Notes: generated from the sequence alone by a model not told the origin. Shown: positions 54,213 through 63,976, counted from the stretch's first letter. The stretch is 64,000 bases of DNA from Cloacimonetes bacterium UBA5835 (GCA_002432865.1 DJGX01000009.1:192989-256988); one strand, 5' to 3'. Numbers and translations are program-made.

Positions 54213-55235
54213 CTATTTTATCTTATATATAAGTATTCCCTGATCCCTTGCTCCAACGACCAACCTATCATCCATAAATTTAACAGTATTGGTATATCCG
54301 CAAGAGGTTAAATGTTGAATCAATTTCGGCTGAGAAGGAATGCTGATATCAAATAAATATACTCCTCCGCCACCAGAGGATACGGCAAGTTTGTTTCCTG
54401 AAATAGCCAAAGAAGTTGCATAACCAGATGTATCAAATGTAGAAAGCAATACAGGAGCTGCAGGATTATAAACATCCACAGTATGTAAACCACTTTGACG
54501 GCTTGCTACATAAGCAACATTACCACAGAGCTCAACTTTCTGTGCTTCTCCGTTTAAATGAATTTTTCCTACCAGATGACGGTCGTTTCGATCATAAATG
54601 TATAAACCAAGTTGTTCTGCAGTTACATAAATGTAATTATCAGTCAGTTTAAAACCCGATGCAATTCCAGGAGAAACTGTAAAAACATTATTATTGAAGA
54701 TCGTTCCGTCATAATAATCATATCTAAAGCTATTTGAACCACAATAAGCACAAACCATTTTATATGTTCCCTGAGCAAATGGAACATCAACAATAGTAAA
54801 GCCATCCAGGTCTTTTATATTACCAGTGCCCCCTGTAAAATCATGAACATAGATAAGGGAATCATCATCACTGATATCAATCGCCCTGATAGCATCTGTA
54901 GCTTCTGTATCCACTAAGAACATAAACTTACGTTCGGGTACAACAGCAATTTTTTTGATCCTACCTAAAACCTTTTGGCTGCCATCTGAAGCCCAAAATT
55001 CAGTTATCCAATTTACTTGATAATTAGAACGGTTGATTCTGGAAATTCCACCTTGATCCTGAGCTACATATATATAATTATCGTCAATCTTGATATCCAA
55101 TGGGTTGCCAACAATAGGTAGAGCACGTTCAAGGGTAAGCCAATCTTCTTCCTGGTATTCCGTGTTGCGTTTTGCACAGGAACTTAGCATTAGCACTGCA
55201 ATAATCGCTATTACTATCATATAACTCTTAGGCAT
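54213..55235 (-). CDS. LVIVD-repeat (beta-propeller-like) lipoprotein
   Basis: A 340-residue lipoprotein with lipobox LSSC near residue 20. The remainder is a run of repeats of about 40 residues of the LVIVD type (IKIDDNYIYVAQDQGGISRINR, VAYVASRQSGLHTVDVYNPAAP, LAVSSGGGGVYLFDISIPSQPKL), which fold as propeller blades on extracellular surfaces. I chose the ATG at 55235, with GGGGAGG upstream; a TTG immediately before it is also in frame. It lies upstream of the C25-like gene on the same strand and is probably a surface protein of the same transcriptional neighbourhood. Confidence 0.85.
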   Translation of the reverse strand: MPKSYMIVIAIIAVLMLSSCAKRNTEYQEEDWLTLERALPIVGNPLDIKIDDNYIYVAQDQGGISRINRSNYQVNWITEFWASDGSQKVLGRIKKIAVVPERKFMFLVDTEATDAIRAIDISDDDSLIYVHDFTGGTGNIKDLDGFTIVDVPFAQGTYKMVCAYCGSNSFRYDYYDGTIFNNNVFTVSPGIASGFKLTDNYIYVTAEQLGLYIYDRNDRHLVGKIHLNGEAQKVELCGNVAYVASRQSGLHTVDVYNPAAPVLLSTFDTSGYATSLAISGNKLAVSSGGGGVYLFDISIPSQPKLIQHLTSCGYTNTVKFMDDRLVVGARDQGILIYKIK

Positions 55236-55682
55236 CAATTTCCTCCCCTGCCTGTTAGTATGTCTATAAATAAAGCAAGAAGCGTTCCGAAATAGTAGAT
55301 TTGCTCATTTTTATTGATTTCTATATGGAGCTGCCCCGAAACAAAATACTGTTGTAAGACAGTTCATATAAGCCATTGTATTAAATGGTCTTCTCTGAGA
55401 GTACATTTTATATATCCAAAATCGGCTAAAAAAGGAGTTTTATTTATTGTGAAACGGCCCCAGAGGGTGACAAAATCAATCTTGGTCCCCACCTATTAAA
55501 TATTGTGTTATTTGGATCTTTGTATTCATTTTTTCATAAACATAGATAGTATGCATAACGATAATACGAATAAAATTGAGATCTGGTTATGCTTTATAGT
55601 GGACATAACCATAATGTCTCACTTTTAAGTTAAAATGAACATATGGATTATAAGATTAATAACCATCACAATTACTTAAAAC
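55236..55682. other. intergenic region without a recognisable gene
   Basis: About 450 bases between the hcp stop and the lipoprotein start. Only short frames without ribosome-binding sites occur. The last part carries the hcp terminator described separately. I see no RNA gene. Confidence 0.55.
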
Positions 55683-55718
55683 AAATAAGCTCCCTACTCT
55701 ATAGCAGGGAGCTTATTT
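55683..55718 (-). terminator. terminator of the hcp operon
   Basis: AAATAAGCTCCCT (55683-55695) is exactly complementary to AGGGAGCTTATTT (55706-55718), a 13-bp stem with a 10-base loop, followed on the minus strand by GTTTTAAG after the T-rich arm. It lies 16 bases past the hcp stop. Confidence 0.75.
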
Positions 55719-55734
55719 TTAGGATATGAGATTT

Positions 55735-57384
55735 CTATGAAAACATTGCTGCAATATCACTATCAGCATCAGTGGTTCTATGTAAACCAAATGTCTCAGT
55801 TAGTACATTTGCTACATTGGGAGAAAGAAAACCAGGTAGTGTTGGACCCAATCTAATATTTTTGAATCCTAAATATAATAGCGCTAAAAGCACTGCCACA
55901 GCTTTTTGTTCATACCAAGCAATATCAAATGAGAGAGGAAGTTTATTTACATCATCCAGTCCAAATGCTTCTTTTAGTTTCAGTGCGATAACTGCCAAAG
56001 AATAGGAATCATTACACTGTCCAGCATCCAAAACTCTTGGAATTCCGTTAATATCACCCAAAGGAAGTTTTATATAACGATATTTGGCACATCCGGCAGT
56101 TAGGATAACAGCATCTTTAGGAAGTTTTTCCGCCACTTCGGTAAAATATTTACGGCTGGGCATTCTTCCATCGCATCCAGCCATAACTACAAAGCGTTTT
56201 ATGGCTCCACTTTTAACCGCTTCAATAATTTTATCTGCCAGTCCTAAAACTGTGTCGTGAGCAAAACCACCAATAATTTCACCGGTTTCAATTTCTTTCG
56301 GAGGTTGGCATTTAAGAGCTCGTTCAATTATAGGCGTAAAATCTTTTGCTTTGCCATCTTCTCTTTCGGGGATGTGAACGGCATTTGGATAATTTACCAT
56401 ACCGGTTGTAAACAATCTATCCAGATAAGTGTTTTCTTTGCGTAAAGGCACCAGGCAGTTAGTAGTCATTAAAATGGCTCCGTTGAAACTTTCAAATTCC
56501 TCCAATTGATGCCACCAAGAACCTCCATAGTTGCCAATAAAATGTTTGTATTGTTTAAATGCTGGATAATAATGAGCTGGAAGCATTTCTCCGTGAGTGT
56601 AAACATCCACACCCTTTCCTTCAGTTTGTTGTAACAATTCTTCCAGGTCTTTCAGATCATGACCACTAACCAAAATACCAGGGTTATTATTTACACCCAG
56701 CTTAACTTTGGTGGGCTCAGGACTACCATAGGTTTTCGTATTTGCTTCATCCAATTTAGCCATTATTTTAACAGCATTTTCGCCTGTCTTCAAAACTAAT
56801 TGGATTAGCTGATCAACAGTTAAATTATCATCCAAAGTTGCTGCCAAAGCTTTCATAACGAATTTATTCACCTCATCATCCTGATAACCCAAAACAGCAG
56901 AATGTTCTCCATAAGCACAAATTCCTTTCAGTCCGTAAATAATTGTTTCCCGCAAAGAACGGATATCCTCATTCTCAGTTTTCAGCACGCCAACTTTTTT
57001 GGCAAATTCATCATATTCTTCTCTTTTTAGCTGAAAGGTTACCGCTTCTGGACAGGTATCACATTTTCCGCCCATCAAATCACATAGCTCTTTTTTGCGT
57101 TTATCGCGCAAAGCTAATGTCTGTTCAATTGTGTCCCGAATACTATCTTCATCCCAATTTGTGTTAGTTATAGTTTTAAATAGGGCACCCATCACAAAAA
57201 TAGAATCTTCAGGATAATATCTACCTTTTTCTTGAAGGTGAACTGAGGCATAAGCAAGACCCTTTAGTCCAAATATTAAGAGATCAAACAAATTGGCAAG
57301 AGTTTCACTTTTTCCACATACGCCGCGAACAGTGCAACCAAGATTGCGTGCGGTTTCTTGACATTGATAACAAAACATACTCAT
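55735..57384 (-). CDS. hcp: hydroxylamine reductase / hybrid cluster protein
   Basis: A 549-residue prismane-type protein that reduces hydroxylamine and, in better studied bacteria, nitric oxide (family knowledge). The N-terminal cluster cysteines are [22 protein letters not shown] (C-x2-C-x8-C-x5-C). The hybrid-cluster ligands appear in [58 protein letters not shown] and [11 protein letters not shown]. The start is the ATG at 57384 with AGGAGA ahead. It is the third gene of the TetR-cupin-hcp operon, which suggests a nitrosative or redox stress role. Confidence 0.94.
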   Translation of the reverse strand: MSMFCYQCQETARNLGCTVRGVCGKSETLANLFDLLIFGLKGLAYASVHLQEKGRYYPEDSIFVMGALFKTITNTNWDEDSIRDTIEQTLALRDKRKKELCDLMGGKCDTCPEAVTFQLKREEYDEFAKKVGVLKTENEDIRSLRETIIYGLKGICAYGEHSAVLGYQDDEVNKFVMKALAATLDDNLTVDQLIQLVLKTGENAVKIMAKLDEANTKTYGSPEPTKVKLGVNNNPGILVSGHDLKDLEELLQQTEGKGVDVYTHGEMLPAHYYPAFKQYKHFIGNYGGSWWHQLEEFESFNGAILMTTNCLVPLRKENTYLDRLFTTGMVNYPNAVHIPEREDGKAKDFTPIIERALKCQPPKEIETGEIIGGFAHDTVLGLADKIIEAVKSGAIKRFVVMAGCDGRMPSRKYFTEVAEKLPKDAVILTAGCAKYRYIKLPLGDINGIPRVLDAGQCNDSYSLAVIALKLKEAFGLDDVNKLPLSFDIAWYEQKAVAVLLALLYLGFKNIRLGPTLPGFLSPNVANVLTETFGLHRTTDADSDIAAMFS

Positions 57385-57399
57385 TTCATTTTCTCCTTT

Positions 57400-57717
57400 T
57401 TATGGTTTTGGCATTTTTATCACGAGTAATCTTAAGACACTATTCCCTTCGTTAATAACACCGTGGGGAATATTTTTCGGACTTTCAATTAAAGTATCCT
57501 TAGGAAAACTTTGTTTTTCTTCTCCAATTTCCAAAGTAGCTGTTCCTTCCAGAACATAAAAAGCTACATTAACTGGAGTGATATGTTTCTTCAAATGTGA
57601 CCCAGGAGCTAAGTATAGATGAACTATTTCTCCTTCGGGCGCCTCATAAATTTTCGTTCCCTTAATGCCATTGGCATTTACTTTGGGTTCTATTTCCTGC
57701 CAAGTTCGGTTTTGCAT
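57400..57717 (-). CDS. small cupin-domain protein
   Basis: A 105-residue single-domain cupin. The usual motif 1 histidines are reduced (LAPGSHLKKHITPVNVAFYVLEG) and motif 2 reads ESPKNIPHGVINEG, so a metal site is possible but incomplete. It lies 15 bases before hcp and 26 bases after the TetR gene. AGGAGAAAA precedes the ATG. It may sense or detoxify a small molecule linked to the same stress (inference). Confidence 0.8.
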   Translation of the reverse strand: MQNRTWQEIEPKVNANGIKGTKIYEAPEGEIVHLYLAPGSHLKKHITPVNVAFYVLEGTATLEIGEEKQSFPKDTLIESPKNIPHGVINEGNSVLRLLVIKMPKP

Positions 57718-57743
57718 TTTCTCCTCCTTATTTTTTTATCCTG

Positions 57744-58340
57744 CTATCTATCTTCTTCTTTTATTCTTATTAGTTTTATTATGGACTCAAATAAATCAGA
57801 GCCATCTTTTTGAAGGTCAAAAGCACCATCAGATAAATTCCACTGAGTTACGGTAAACCTCATAGAACCAATAATGATTCTAAATAACTGAATAGACGAT
57901 ATATCTTTTTTTATGTTTCCATCTTTTTGTGCCTGAATAAGATAACTTTCCATTGCCTGTTTATGTTTATGCATAATACACTGAAACTGACCTTTAAAAG
58001 TTGGGTCATTCTTAAATAATTCCTCCGAAAACATAACTTTAGCCAAATCAGGATTTTTGCTAAAAAGAATATATCTGTCTTCTACAAATTTTCTAATGTT
58101 GTCCAGAGGAGCATTGTTTGATTCACAAATTTCATTCAGAACACGATTGGATAATTCCTCAAAATAACTCAAAATCATTGTTACGATTTCTCGTTTACTC
58201 TTAAAATGCCTGTATAAAGCAGCTTCAGTTACTCCGATTTTAGTTGCTAAATTTTTGATGGTTAGTTTTTCATAACCTTGATTCGCAATAATGGCTATGG
58301 CTGCTTTCAAGATATCTTTCTGCCTGACTGTAAGTTCCAT
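57744..58340 (-). CDS. TetR family transcriptional repressor
   Basis: A 198-residue regulator. The N-terminal helix-turn-helix is typical: RQKDILKAAIAIIANQGYEKLTIKNLATKIGVTEAALYRHFKSKREIV. The C-terminal ligand-binding part is helical and unassigned. AAGGAAATTTAA precedes the ATG. It leads the operon with the cupin and hcp genes. A palindrome immediately upstream points to autoregulation. Confidence 0.92.
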   Translation of the reverse strand: MELTVRQKDILKAAIAIIANQGYEKLTIKNLATKIGVTEAALYRHFKSKREIVTMILSYFEELSNRVLNEICESNNAPLDNIRKFVEDRYILFSKNPDLAKVMFSEELFKNDPTFKGQFQCIMHKHKQAMESYLIQAQKDGNIKKDISSIQLFRIIIGSMRFTVTQWNLSDGAFDLQKDGSDLFESIIKLIRIKEEDR

Positions 58341-58351
58341 TTAAATTTCCT

Positions 58352-58373
58352 TATGTTAGTAAGTATTCACATA
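58352..58373 (-). promoter_or_regulatory. TetR operator-like palindrome
   Basis: A 22-base imperfect palindrome whose outer arms read TATGT and ACATA sits between the -10 box and the TetR ATG. Its position would let the TetR protein block its own operon. Confidence 0.55.
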
Positions 58374-58375
58374 CC

Positions 58376-58403
58376 AATATAATTGATTTCGCTTGCTTGT
58401 CAA
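58376..58403 (-). promoter_or_regulatory. promoter of the TetR-cupin-hcp operon
   Basis: On the minus strand TTGACA (58403-58398), 16-base spacer, TATATT (58381-58376). It lies 36 bases before the TetR ATG, directly next to the palindrome. Confidence 0.75.
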
Positions 58404-58570
58404 GAACTTTTTTAGTAGGATATGAAAAAGAGGAGGATAGATGCTAATATGTGTCTGTACAACAATACGATATGAAAATCATAGTTGCTTTAATGTTTTC
58501 GGTGGAATCAGTATCCTTTACTTGCCAAAAGACAAAGATGGATTACTATATATTGTAAAAAGGAAAAAAT

Positions 58571-59647
58571 ATGCGACCAGATAAAAAGGATTTAATAGAG
58601 CTTCTCTCTACAAGAGGAGAAGAGAATCTTGCAGCTTTATATAAAAAAGCTTACGAGATAAAAAAAAAGTATGTTGGAACCAGTGTTTATTTACGAGGAC
58701 TAATTGAGCTCAGTAATATCTGTTCAAAGAATTGTTATTATTGTGGAATTCGCAGTGGAAATAAAGAAGTTAATCGTTATCAGATCAGTCTCGAAGAAGC
58801 AATTGAAGAAGCCAAACTATGTTTAGATTTCCATTATGGTTCAATTGTTATCCAGGCAGGAGAACGAGAAGATAAACCCTGGATAGAATTTATCACCAAA
58901 CTAGTAAAAAGCGTAAAGGAACTTTCGGATAATCAACTTGGTATAACCCTTTCGCTGGGAGAGCAGGAATTAGATGTTTATCAGCAATGGTTTGAAGCCG
59001 GAGCTCATCGTTACTTATTACGCATAGAAACTTCAAACCGAAAACTATATCAAGATTTGCATCCTGCTGATCACAATTTTGAACACCGCCTGAATTGTTT
59101 GCATCTCTTAAGACAGTGTGGTTATCAAGTTGGAACTGGAGTAATGACAGGTCTGCCGGGGCAAACTATTGAAGATTTAGCTAACGATATTCTTTTCTTC
59201 TATGATGAGAACATCGATATGCTGGGAATGGGACCTTTTATTCCACATCATAACACTCCTTTCAAATATTTGATAGATAGTTTTAACCCTATTGAATCAT
59301 TGAATATGGGGTTGAAAATGATCGCTGTTTGCCGTATAGCATTAAAAGATGTAAATATAGCTTCAACAACTGCACTCCAAGCCATCCACCCAGAAGGAAG
59401 AGAATTAGGTCTTAAAGCAGGAGCAAATGTTTTAATGCCAAATATCACGGATACCAAATATAGAGCGGGTTATCAACTATATGAAGGTAAACCGGGACTT
59501 AATGAAACTGCTATCCAATTTCAAAATGAACTGGAAAAACATATATATGCCATCGGTGAGACAATTGGTTACGACCAATGGGGCGATTCAAAGCATTTCT
59601 TCAAGCGGATAAATAAGAGAAAAAGTGAAGCCAATACTGAAAATTAG
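58571..59647 (+). CDS. hydE: [FeFe]-hydrogenase H-cluster maturase HydE (radical SAM)
   Basis: A 358-residue radical SAM protein needed to build the H-cluster of [FeFe]-hydrogenase. The cluster motif ELSNICSKNCYYCGIRSGN (C-x3-C-x2-C, residues about 50-57) with NRYQISLEEAIEEA directly after it is characteristic of HydE. IVIQAGE, HRYLLRIETSN, GVMTGLPGQT and MLGMGPFIPHHNTP continue the match. BioB/PylB-type proteins are relatives, but the arrangement fits HydE best. No hydF or hydG is adjacent. AAAAGGAAAAA precedes the ATG. Confidence 0.9.
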   Translation: MRPDKKDLIELLSTRGEENLAALYKKAYEIKKKYVGTSVYLRGLIELSNICSKNCYYCGIRSGNKEVNRYQISLEEAIEEAKLCLDFHYGSIVIQAGEREDKPWIEFITKLVKSVKELSDNQLGITLSLGEQELDVYQQWFEAGAHRYLLRIETSNRKLYQDLHPADHNFEHRLNCLHLLRQCGYQVGTGVMTGLPGQTIEDLANDILFFYDENIDMLGMGPFIPHHNTPFKYLIDSFNPIESLNMGLKMIAVCRIALKDVNIASTTALQAIHPEGRELGLKAGANVLMPNITDTKYRAGYQLYEGKPGLNETAIQFQNELEKHIYAIGETIGYDQWGDSKHFFKRINKRKSEANTEN

Positions 59648-60259
59648 TCTTAGTAATTAGCTTGGAAAGAGATTGTTTAGAAAAATTCAAATCTGTATAA
59701 ATCCGTTACAATCCATTTAATCCACATATTCTTTTGCTTATCTCGATCTGCTAAAATCTGTTCAAATATAATAATGCTATTGGTAAAATATGGATAATAA
59801 CTTCCTATTCGTGCAGAATTTAAAAAAAACAAGATAGTTTAATAATCTTCAACCATCCTAACTTTATAAGCTTATTAAGTAAGTTATCATAGCCATTGAA
59901 TTGATTACTCTCTTTGGGTAATGTTTGGGAACGAGATCATTGTTCTGGATTATTATAGCTTAGTTAGCTATGATAGAGCTGAGGTAGAACTATTAGGGAG
60001 TTTACCCAATTGTCCCACGGCAACTCCACGGCTAGTATATAAGCAGGATGTAAACCTTCTTTCTTTAGTGAAGATTACAATTTTATCTATGTCGACTATA
60101 TTAATCAGTACAAATCTCTTTCCTATCTTTGTCCTTATTCCCTTTTTTTCTGTGCCAGCTGCGTAATCTATAATAACTAGTTCCGGCAGGAAATGTTTTT
60201 CTTGACGAATAAACATAATAAAAAGAATGAGAACAAAACCATAAGATAAGGAGATTGAT
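59648..60259. other. intergenic region with a possible decayed gene
   Basis: About 610 bases between hydE and ybaB. The first 230 bases show nothing I can name. The remainder contains an open minus-strand frame and a plus-strand frame that overlap; neither has a good start signal. See the possible LytTR relic at 59880-60216. Confidence 0.5.
59880..60216 (-). pseudogene. possible relic of a LytTR DNA-binding domain
   Basis: The minus-strand frame from 60216 reads GIRTKIGKRFVLINIVDIDKI followed by VIFTKERRFTSCLYTSRG, which resembles the start of a LytTR domain. It stops at about 59971. A second frame further on reads NNDLVPKHYPKRV, reminiscent of the domain's end. No clear ribosome-binding site. 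The match is by eye and weak. Confidence 0.22.
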
Positions 60260-60583
60260 ATGCTTCCCGGTGGAAAAAATATGCAACAATTAATGAAACA
60301 AGCCCAAAAGATGCAGGCTGAAATGATGAAACAGCAGGAAGAACTGCAAAATACTGTATTTTCTGCTTCTTCAGGTGGAGGAATGGTAACAGTGAATATG
60401 AATGGCCAGTATGAAATTGTTTCCTTAAAAATAGATCCTCAGGTTGTAGATCCTGAAGATGTAGAAATGCTGGAAGACCTTGTTACTGCTGCAATTCAGG
60501 AAGTTCTCACTAAGGTGAGTGAGGCAACCAATAATGCTATGAGCCAACTCACCAGTGGTATTAAAATTCCAGGCTTAAATTAG
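60260..60583 (+). CDS. ybaB: YbaB/EbfC family nucleoid-associated protein
   Basis: A 107-residue DNA-binding dimer. The N-terminal helix is Met/Gln/Lys rich (MQQLMKQAQKMQAEMMKQQEEL), the central strand region is GGGMVTVNMNGQYEIVSLKIDPQVVDPED, and the C-terminal helix has NNAMSQLTSG. It directly precedes recR, as in many bacteria. AAGGAGATTGAT precedes the ATG. Confidence 0.95.
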   Translation: MLPGGKNMQQLMKQAQKMQAEMMKQQEELQNTVFSASSGGGMVTVNMNGQYEIVSLKIDPQVVDPEDVEMLEDLVTAAIQEVLTKVSEATNNAMSQLTSGIKIPGLN

Positions 60584-61183
60584 ATGCTCTTTTCCGAAAA
60601 TTTTGAAAAATTAATTCAAACTCTAAACCGTTTTCCCGGAATCGGACGAAAAACAGCTCAGCGTCTTGCCTGGTTTATGGTTTCGCAAGATAAAAATTTT
60701 GCCTTAAACTTGGCTGAGACCATTATAACTACAGTAGAAAGCTTTAAAACTTGCAGTAAGTGCAATATGCTTTCGGAAAGCGATCCCTGCCCTTATTGTA
60801 CTTCTGTTGAAAGATTGGATAGCCATTTATGCGTAGTAGAAAATAGCTCAGATATTCAAATTTTGGAAGGAATGAACGAATATAAAGGAAGATATTTTGT
60901 TTTGGGTCATCTTCTTTCACCTCTGGATGGATATGGACCAGAACAAATAAATTCACAGCAACTTATGGAACGCATCCTAACCCTTCATCCAACTGAAATA
61001 ATCTTGGCTTTAAAACCTTCAGCTGAAGGTGAAGCAACTATCCATTATCTTTGGGAATTGCTTAAAGATAAAGAAATCAATATTACCCGACTTTCTACAG
61101 GTATTCCTTTTGGAGGAGACTTGGAATATAGTAACTTGAATACTTTATCTAATGCCTGGAAACGTAGATACATAGTACAGTAG
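60584..61183 (+). CDS. recR: recombination protein RecR
   Basis: Works with RecO and RecF in loading RecA at gaps. The 199-residue product has the N-terminal helix-hairpin-helix (LNRFPGIGRKTAQRLAWFM), the zinc finger CSKCNMLSESDPCPYC, the Toprim motif LCVVENSSDIQILE, and the Walker-like C-terminal LSTGIPFGGDLEYSN. Its ATG follows the ybaB stop directly. Confidence 0.96.
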   Translation: MLFSENFEKLIQTLNRFPGIGRKTAQRLAWFMVSQDKNFALNLAETIITTVESFKTCSKCNMLSESDPCPYCTSVERLDSHLCVVENSSDIQILEGMNEYKGRYFVLGHLLSPLDGYGPEQINSQQLMERILTLHPTEIILALKPSAEGEATIHYLWELLKDKEINITRLSTGIPFGGDLEYSNLNTLSNAWKRRYIVQ

Positions 61184-61184
61184 T

Positions 61185-61787
61185 ATGTTTACCGGAATCA
61201 TCGAAGCTACAGAAAAAATTATCAGCATTCAACATTTTGGCAGGAAAAAACTGATATCTATTTCCAAACCTGCAATATTTAATGATATAGAAATTGGTTC
61301 TAGCATTGCTTGTGATGGAATTTGCTTAACGATCGTCAAATTGGATAATAGAACATTTACCGTGGAAATTATGAACGAAACAATCCAAAAAACCACTGCT
61401 AAAAATTGGAGTATAAATAAATTACTGAATCTGGAAAGAGCTTTAACGATTACTTCTCGCTTGAATGGACACTTTGTTCAAGGTCACATCGATAGAGAAT
61501 TACGACTAATCTCACATTTAATAATTGAAGGAACTTCTTATCTGCGTTTTGAATTTCCTTTTAGGAAAAAAGAACTGATCGTTCCTCAAGGCTCAATTGC
61601 TCTTAATGGAGTTAGTTTAACTATAGCTGAAATTCGCAATGAGTATTTTAGTGTAGCTATAATAGGTCACACTCTTGAACATACAAATCTAAATACTATA
61701 AAACCCGGCGAAATGGTAAATGTAGAATTTGATATTATCGGTAAATATATTATAGCACAAAAGGATAAGATATATGAACTTGAGTAA
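61185..61787 (+). CDS. ribE: riboflavin synthase alpha chain
   Basis: Converts two lumazine molecules to riboflavin. The 200-residue product has two lumazine-binding barrels: MFTGIIEATEKI, GSSIACDGICLTIV and ERALTITSRLNGHFVQGHID in the first, and GSIALNGVSLTIAEI, IGHTLEHTNL and NVEFDIIGKYI in the second. It begins 1 base after the recR stop. Its end overlaps the lipoprotein gene by 14 bases. Confidence 0.96.
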   Translation: MFTGIIEATEKIISIQHFGRKKLISISKPAIFNDIEIGSSIACDGICLTIVKLDNRTFTVEIMNETIQKTTAKNWSINKLLNLERALTITSRLNGHFVQGHIDRELRLISHLIIEGTSYLRFEFPFRKKELIVPQGSIALNGVSLTIAEIRNEYFSVAIIGHTLEHTNLNTIKPGEMVNVEFDIIGKYIIAQKDKIYELE

Positions 61788-63057
61788 AGCATTATCTCGT
61801 CTATGCTATTTGCTTATATTAATGGTTATTATAAGTGGATGTGGAAATAAAAAGAGCCCAACGGGAGGACCCCAGGATATTGAAAAGCCAACAGTTCTTG
61901 CTACTTCTCCTATTGAATTTGGTGATATTTCTTCAGGAGTTATTGAAATATCCTTTTCTAAACCAATGGATAAAAACTCATTGGCCAATTCTATCTATAT
62001 CTATCCCCCTGTACAAAATAAAAAAATCACTTTGGATAAATCAAATCTTAAAATCCGTTTAAACGAGCCATTAAGGGCAAATACAAATTACTTCATTACT
62101 TTAACTAAGCGTCTTAAAGATATATATGGTAATTCTTTAGTGAATAATCAAACCCTTATCTTTCGCAATGGGAAATTAGCCACTAATCGTATCGCGGGTA
62201 TTATTGAATATGAAGAACCAACCGACAAAGGTTTGCCTTTGGAAGTGACTGTTCTTTCTCTTGATTCTCTTTTAGTCATAAGTAATGTTATTCGAGGTGG
62301 AGCTTACGCTATTGATAATTTGAATCCACAGAAACATATCTTGCGATCCTATATCGATAAAAATCAAAATGGTCGTTACGATTTCGGTGTTGAGCCATTT
62401 TATGAAGGGATATCTGATGGCTCTCCTTTAGCAAATATGAATATATCAATGACTTACAGTGATACAACCTTGGCAAGAATAAACAAGATTAATGTTAATA
62501 GTAGCCGTGAATTGCAAATCGTATTAAGCAAGGATATTACTGATATTAAAGACATTAGCATATATTCCAAAGATAATCCTTTACATATAGCACATCAACT
62601 GATTGAAGGAAATATAATTAACCTTCTAACAGCTAAAATGGATAGCACTGAATATCAGCTGATTCTTACTCAGGTTAAAGATAATAAAAACAATATTAAG
62701 GACAAGTTGGAAGCCAAATTTCAAGCTAAACCATTGCCTGATACCTTGGCTCCCAAAATCACTTATACTAATCCTCGTAACGGTGCATCAGTAAATACAC
62801 TTACACCTGTTCTGGAAATTCACTTTAATGAAATTATCCCTTCCTCAAATGTTAAAGCCAAATTGCTCTGCTCAAATCAGGAAATACCTATTAAACACTT
62901 GTCGGGAACAGAACGGATCCATCGTTTTCAGCCCACCAAAGAACTGGAAAATTACAAATCACATATACTTATTATTACTTCGGAAACAACGGACTTTAGT
63001 GGTAACCATCTAAAAAACAAATACGAATTACAGTTTCTACCCCTTCAAAGAAAATAG
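61774..63057 (+). CDS. Ig-like domain lipoprotein (Big_5/SbsA type)
   Basis: A 427-residue lipoprotein with lipobox IISGC near residue 23 followed by the GNKKSPTGGPQDIEKP stretch often seen in Bacteroidetes Ig-domain lipoproteins. A first Big_5 domain (about 35-125: PTVLATSPIEF, ISFSKPMDKNSL, LRANTNYFITL) is followed by a carboxypeptidase-regulatory-like region and a second Big_5 domain near residues 325-425 (APKITYTNPRNGASV, EIHFNEIIPSSNV). The function is unknown; a surface or cell-wall role is likely. Its ATG lies inside ribE. Confidence 0.85.
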   Translation: MNLSKALSRLCYLLILMVIISGCGNKKSPTGGPQDIEKPTVLATSPIEFGDISSGVIEISFSKPMDKNSLANSIYIYPPVQNKKITLDKSNLKIRLNEPLRANTNYFITLTKRLKDIYGNSLVNNQTLIFRNGKLATNRIAGIIEYEEPTDKGLPLEVTVLSLDSLLVISNVIRGGAYAIDNLNPQKHILRSYIDKNQNGRYDFGVEPFYEGISDGSPLANMNISMTYSDTTLARINKINVNSSRELQIVLSKDITDIKDISIYSKDNPLHIAHQLIEGNIINLLTAKMDSTEYQLILTQVKDNKNNIKDKLEAKFQAKPLPDTLAPKITYTNPRNGASVNTLTPVLEIHFNEIIPSSNVKAKLLCSNQEIPIKHLSGTERIHRFQPTKELENYKSHILIITSETTDFSGNHLKNKYELQFLPLQRK

Positions 63058-63204
63058 ATATACCAGGAAAGTAACTCTGATATAAATAGAATTATACTGA
63101 TTTATAGGATTCTCTAACTTAATATTTAGTAAGTTCATAAAAGTTTTATACTATGTGGGAAAAAGAGAGTTGTTGATTACTAAATCATCATACTCAATAG
63201 CTGT

Positions 63205-63912
63205 TCAATCCTTTGTTTCCACTAATCCGAAAAGCTCGGGATTATCTTTCATAAACTGCCTATGAAGTGACCAAAAAGCCGAATCCTCATCCTTTTTTCT
63301 TTTCAAATGAAAATAACCAATCAGAGATACTACTAAGGCACCTATAGTATCAACTATTAAATCCTTCATCGTATCTTTAACACCTAAACGCGTATCAAAA
63401 GTTCCATAAATCAACTCTAAATTCCGCGCTTTTTGCATATCAACACCAAAAATGCAATCCACTCCATATTCAAATATCTCCCATAAAGTACAAACCATTA
63501 AACCAAAACAAAAGCTAAAAAGCGCCATAAATTTCGGACTTAATTTAATATCTACTTGATTGTCTTTATTCAATGTAAAAATTAAAATAAAACCTGAATA
63601 ACTCAAAATCACAGCTGAAGCACTATGAAGCATGCGGTCCCACCAACGATAACGATAAAAATAACCATGAATTTCTCCTAAATACATAGAAGCAAAAATG
63701 AATAATAATATTACTATCTGTAATGATGGAGGAATCCTTATAGCAATCCTCTTCTCCAAAATCGTCGGTAATATAAATAATAGCAAAGTCATTACTGCAG
63801 ACCAAAAGGTTTCCCACTGCAACATATAAAAATTATAACCAAGCATAATTGAGGTTAAAATGATAAAGAAGTAACGGAGATACTTTTCTAGCTTTTTTGA
63901 GTTAACTTTCAT
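63205..63912 (-). CDS. integral membrane protein (DUF2238/YjdF-like)
   Basis: A 235-residue membrane protein with about six helices (about residues 10-28, 33-50, 63-80, 95-112, 128-148, 185-202). RWWDRMLHSASAVILSYSGF and CTLWEIFEYGVDCIFG, with a conserved TMKDLIVDTIGAL, match the DUF2238/YjdF-like family of unknown function. I chose the ATG at 63912 because GGAG precedes it; an in-frame TTG at 63933 precedes that site. It has its own promoter-like sequence upstream and no partner in the window. Confidence 0.78.
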   Translation of the reverse strand: MKVNSKKLEKYLRYFFIILTSIMLGYNFYMLQWETFWSAVMTLLLFILPTILEKRIAIRIPPSLQIVILLFIFASMYLGEIHGYFYRYRWWDRMLHSASAVILSYSGFILIFTLNKDNQVDIKLSPKFMALFSFCFGLMVCTLWEIFEYGVDCIFGVDMQKARNLELIYGTFDTRLGVKDTMKDLIVDTIGALVVSLIGYFHLKRKKDEDSAFWSLHRQFMKDNPELFGLVETKD

Positions 63913-63948
63913 TCTTTTTACTCCAAGGTTCAAATCTACATATGAACT

Positions 63949-63976
63949 AGTCTATCAATATGCTCCCAATTGTCAA
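63949..63976 (-). promoter_or_regulatory. promoter of the membrane-protein gene
   Basis: Minus-strand TTGACA (63976-63971), 16-base spacer, TAGACT (63954-63949), 37 bases before the ATG at 63912. Confidence 0.5.

Noticed and set aside
59921..60166. 81-codon plus-strand frame upstream of ybaB
   Set aside because: No ribosome-binding site and no family resemblance; the opposite strand gives the more protein-like reading, and even that is weak.
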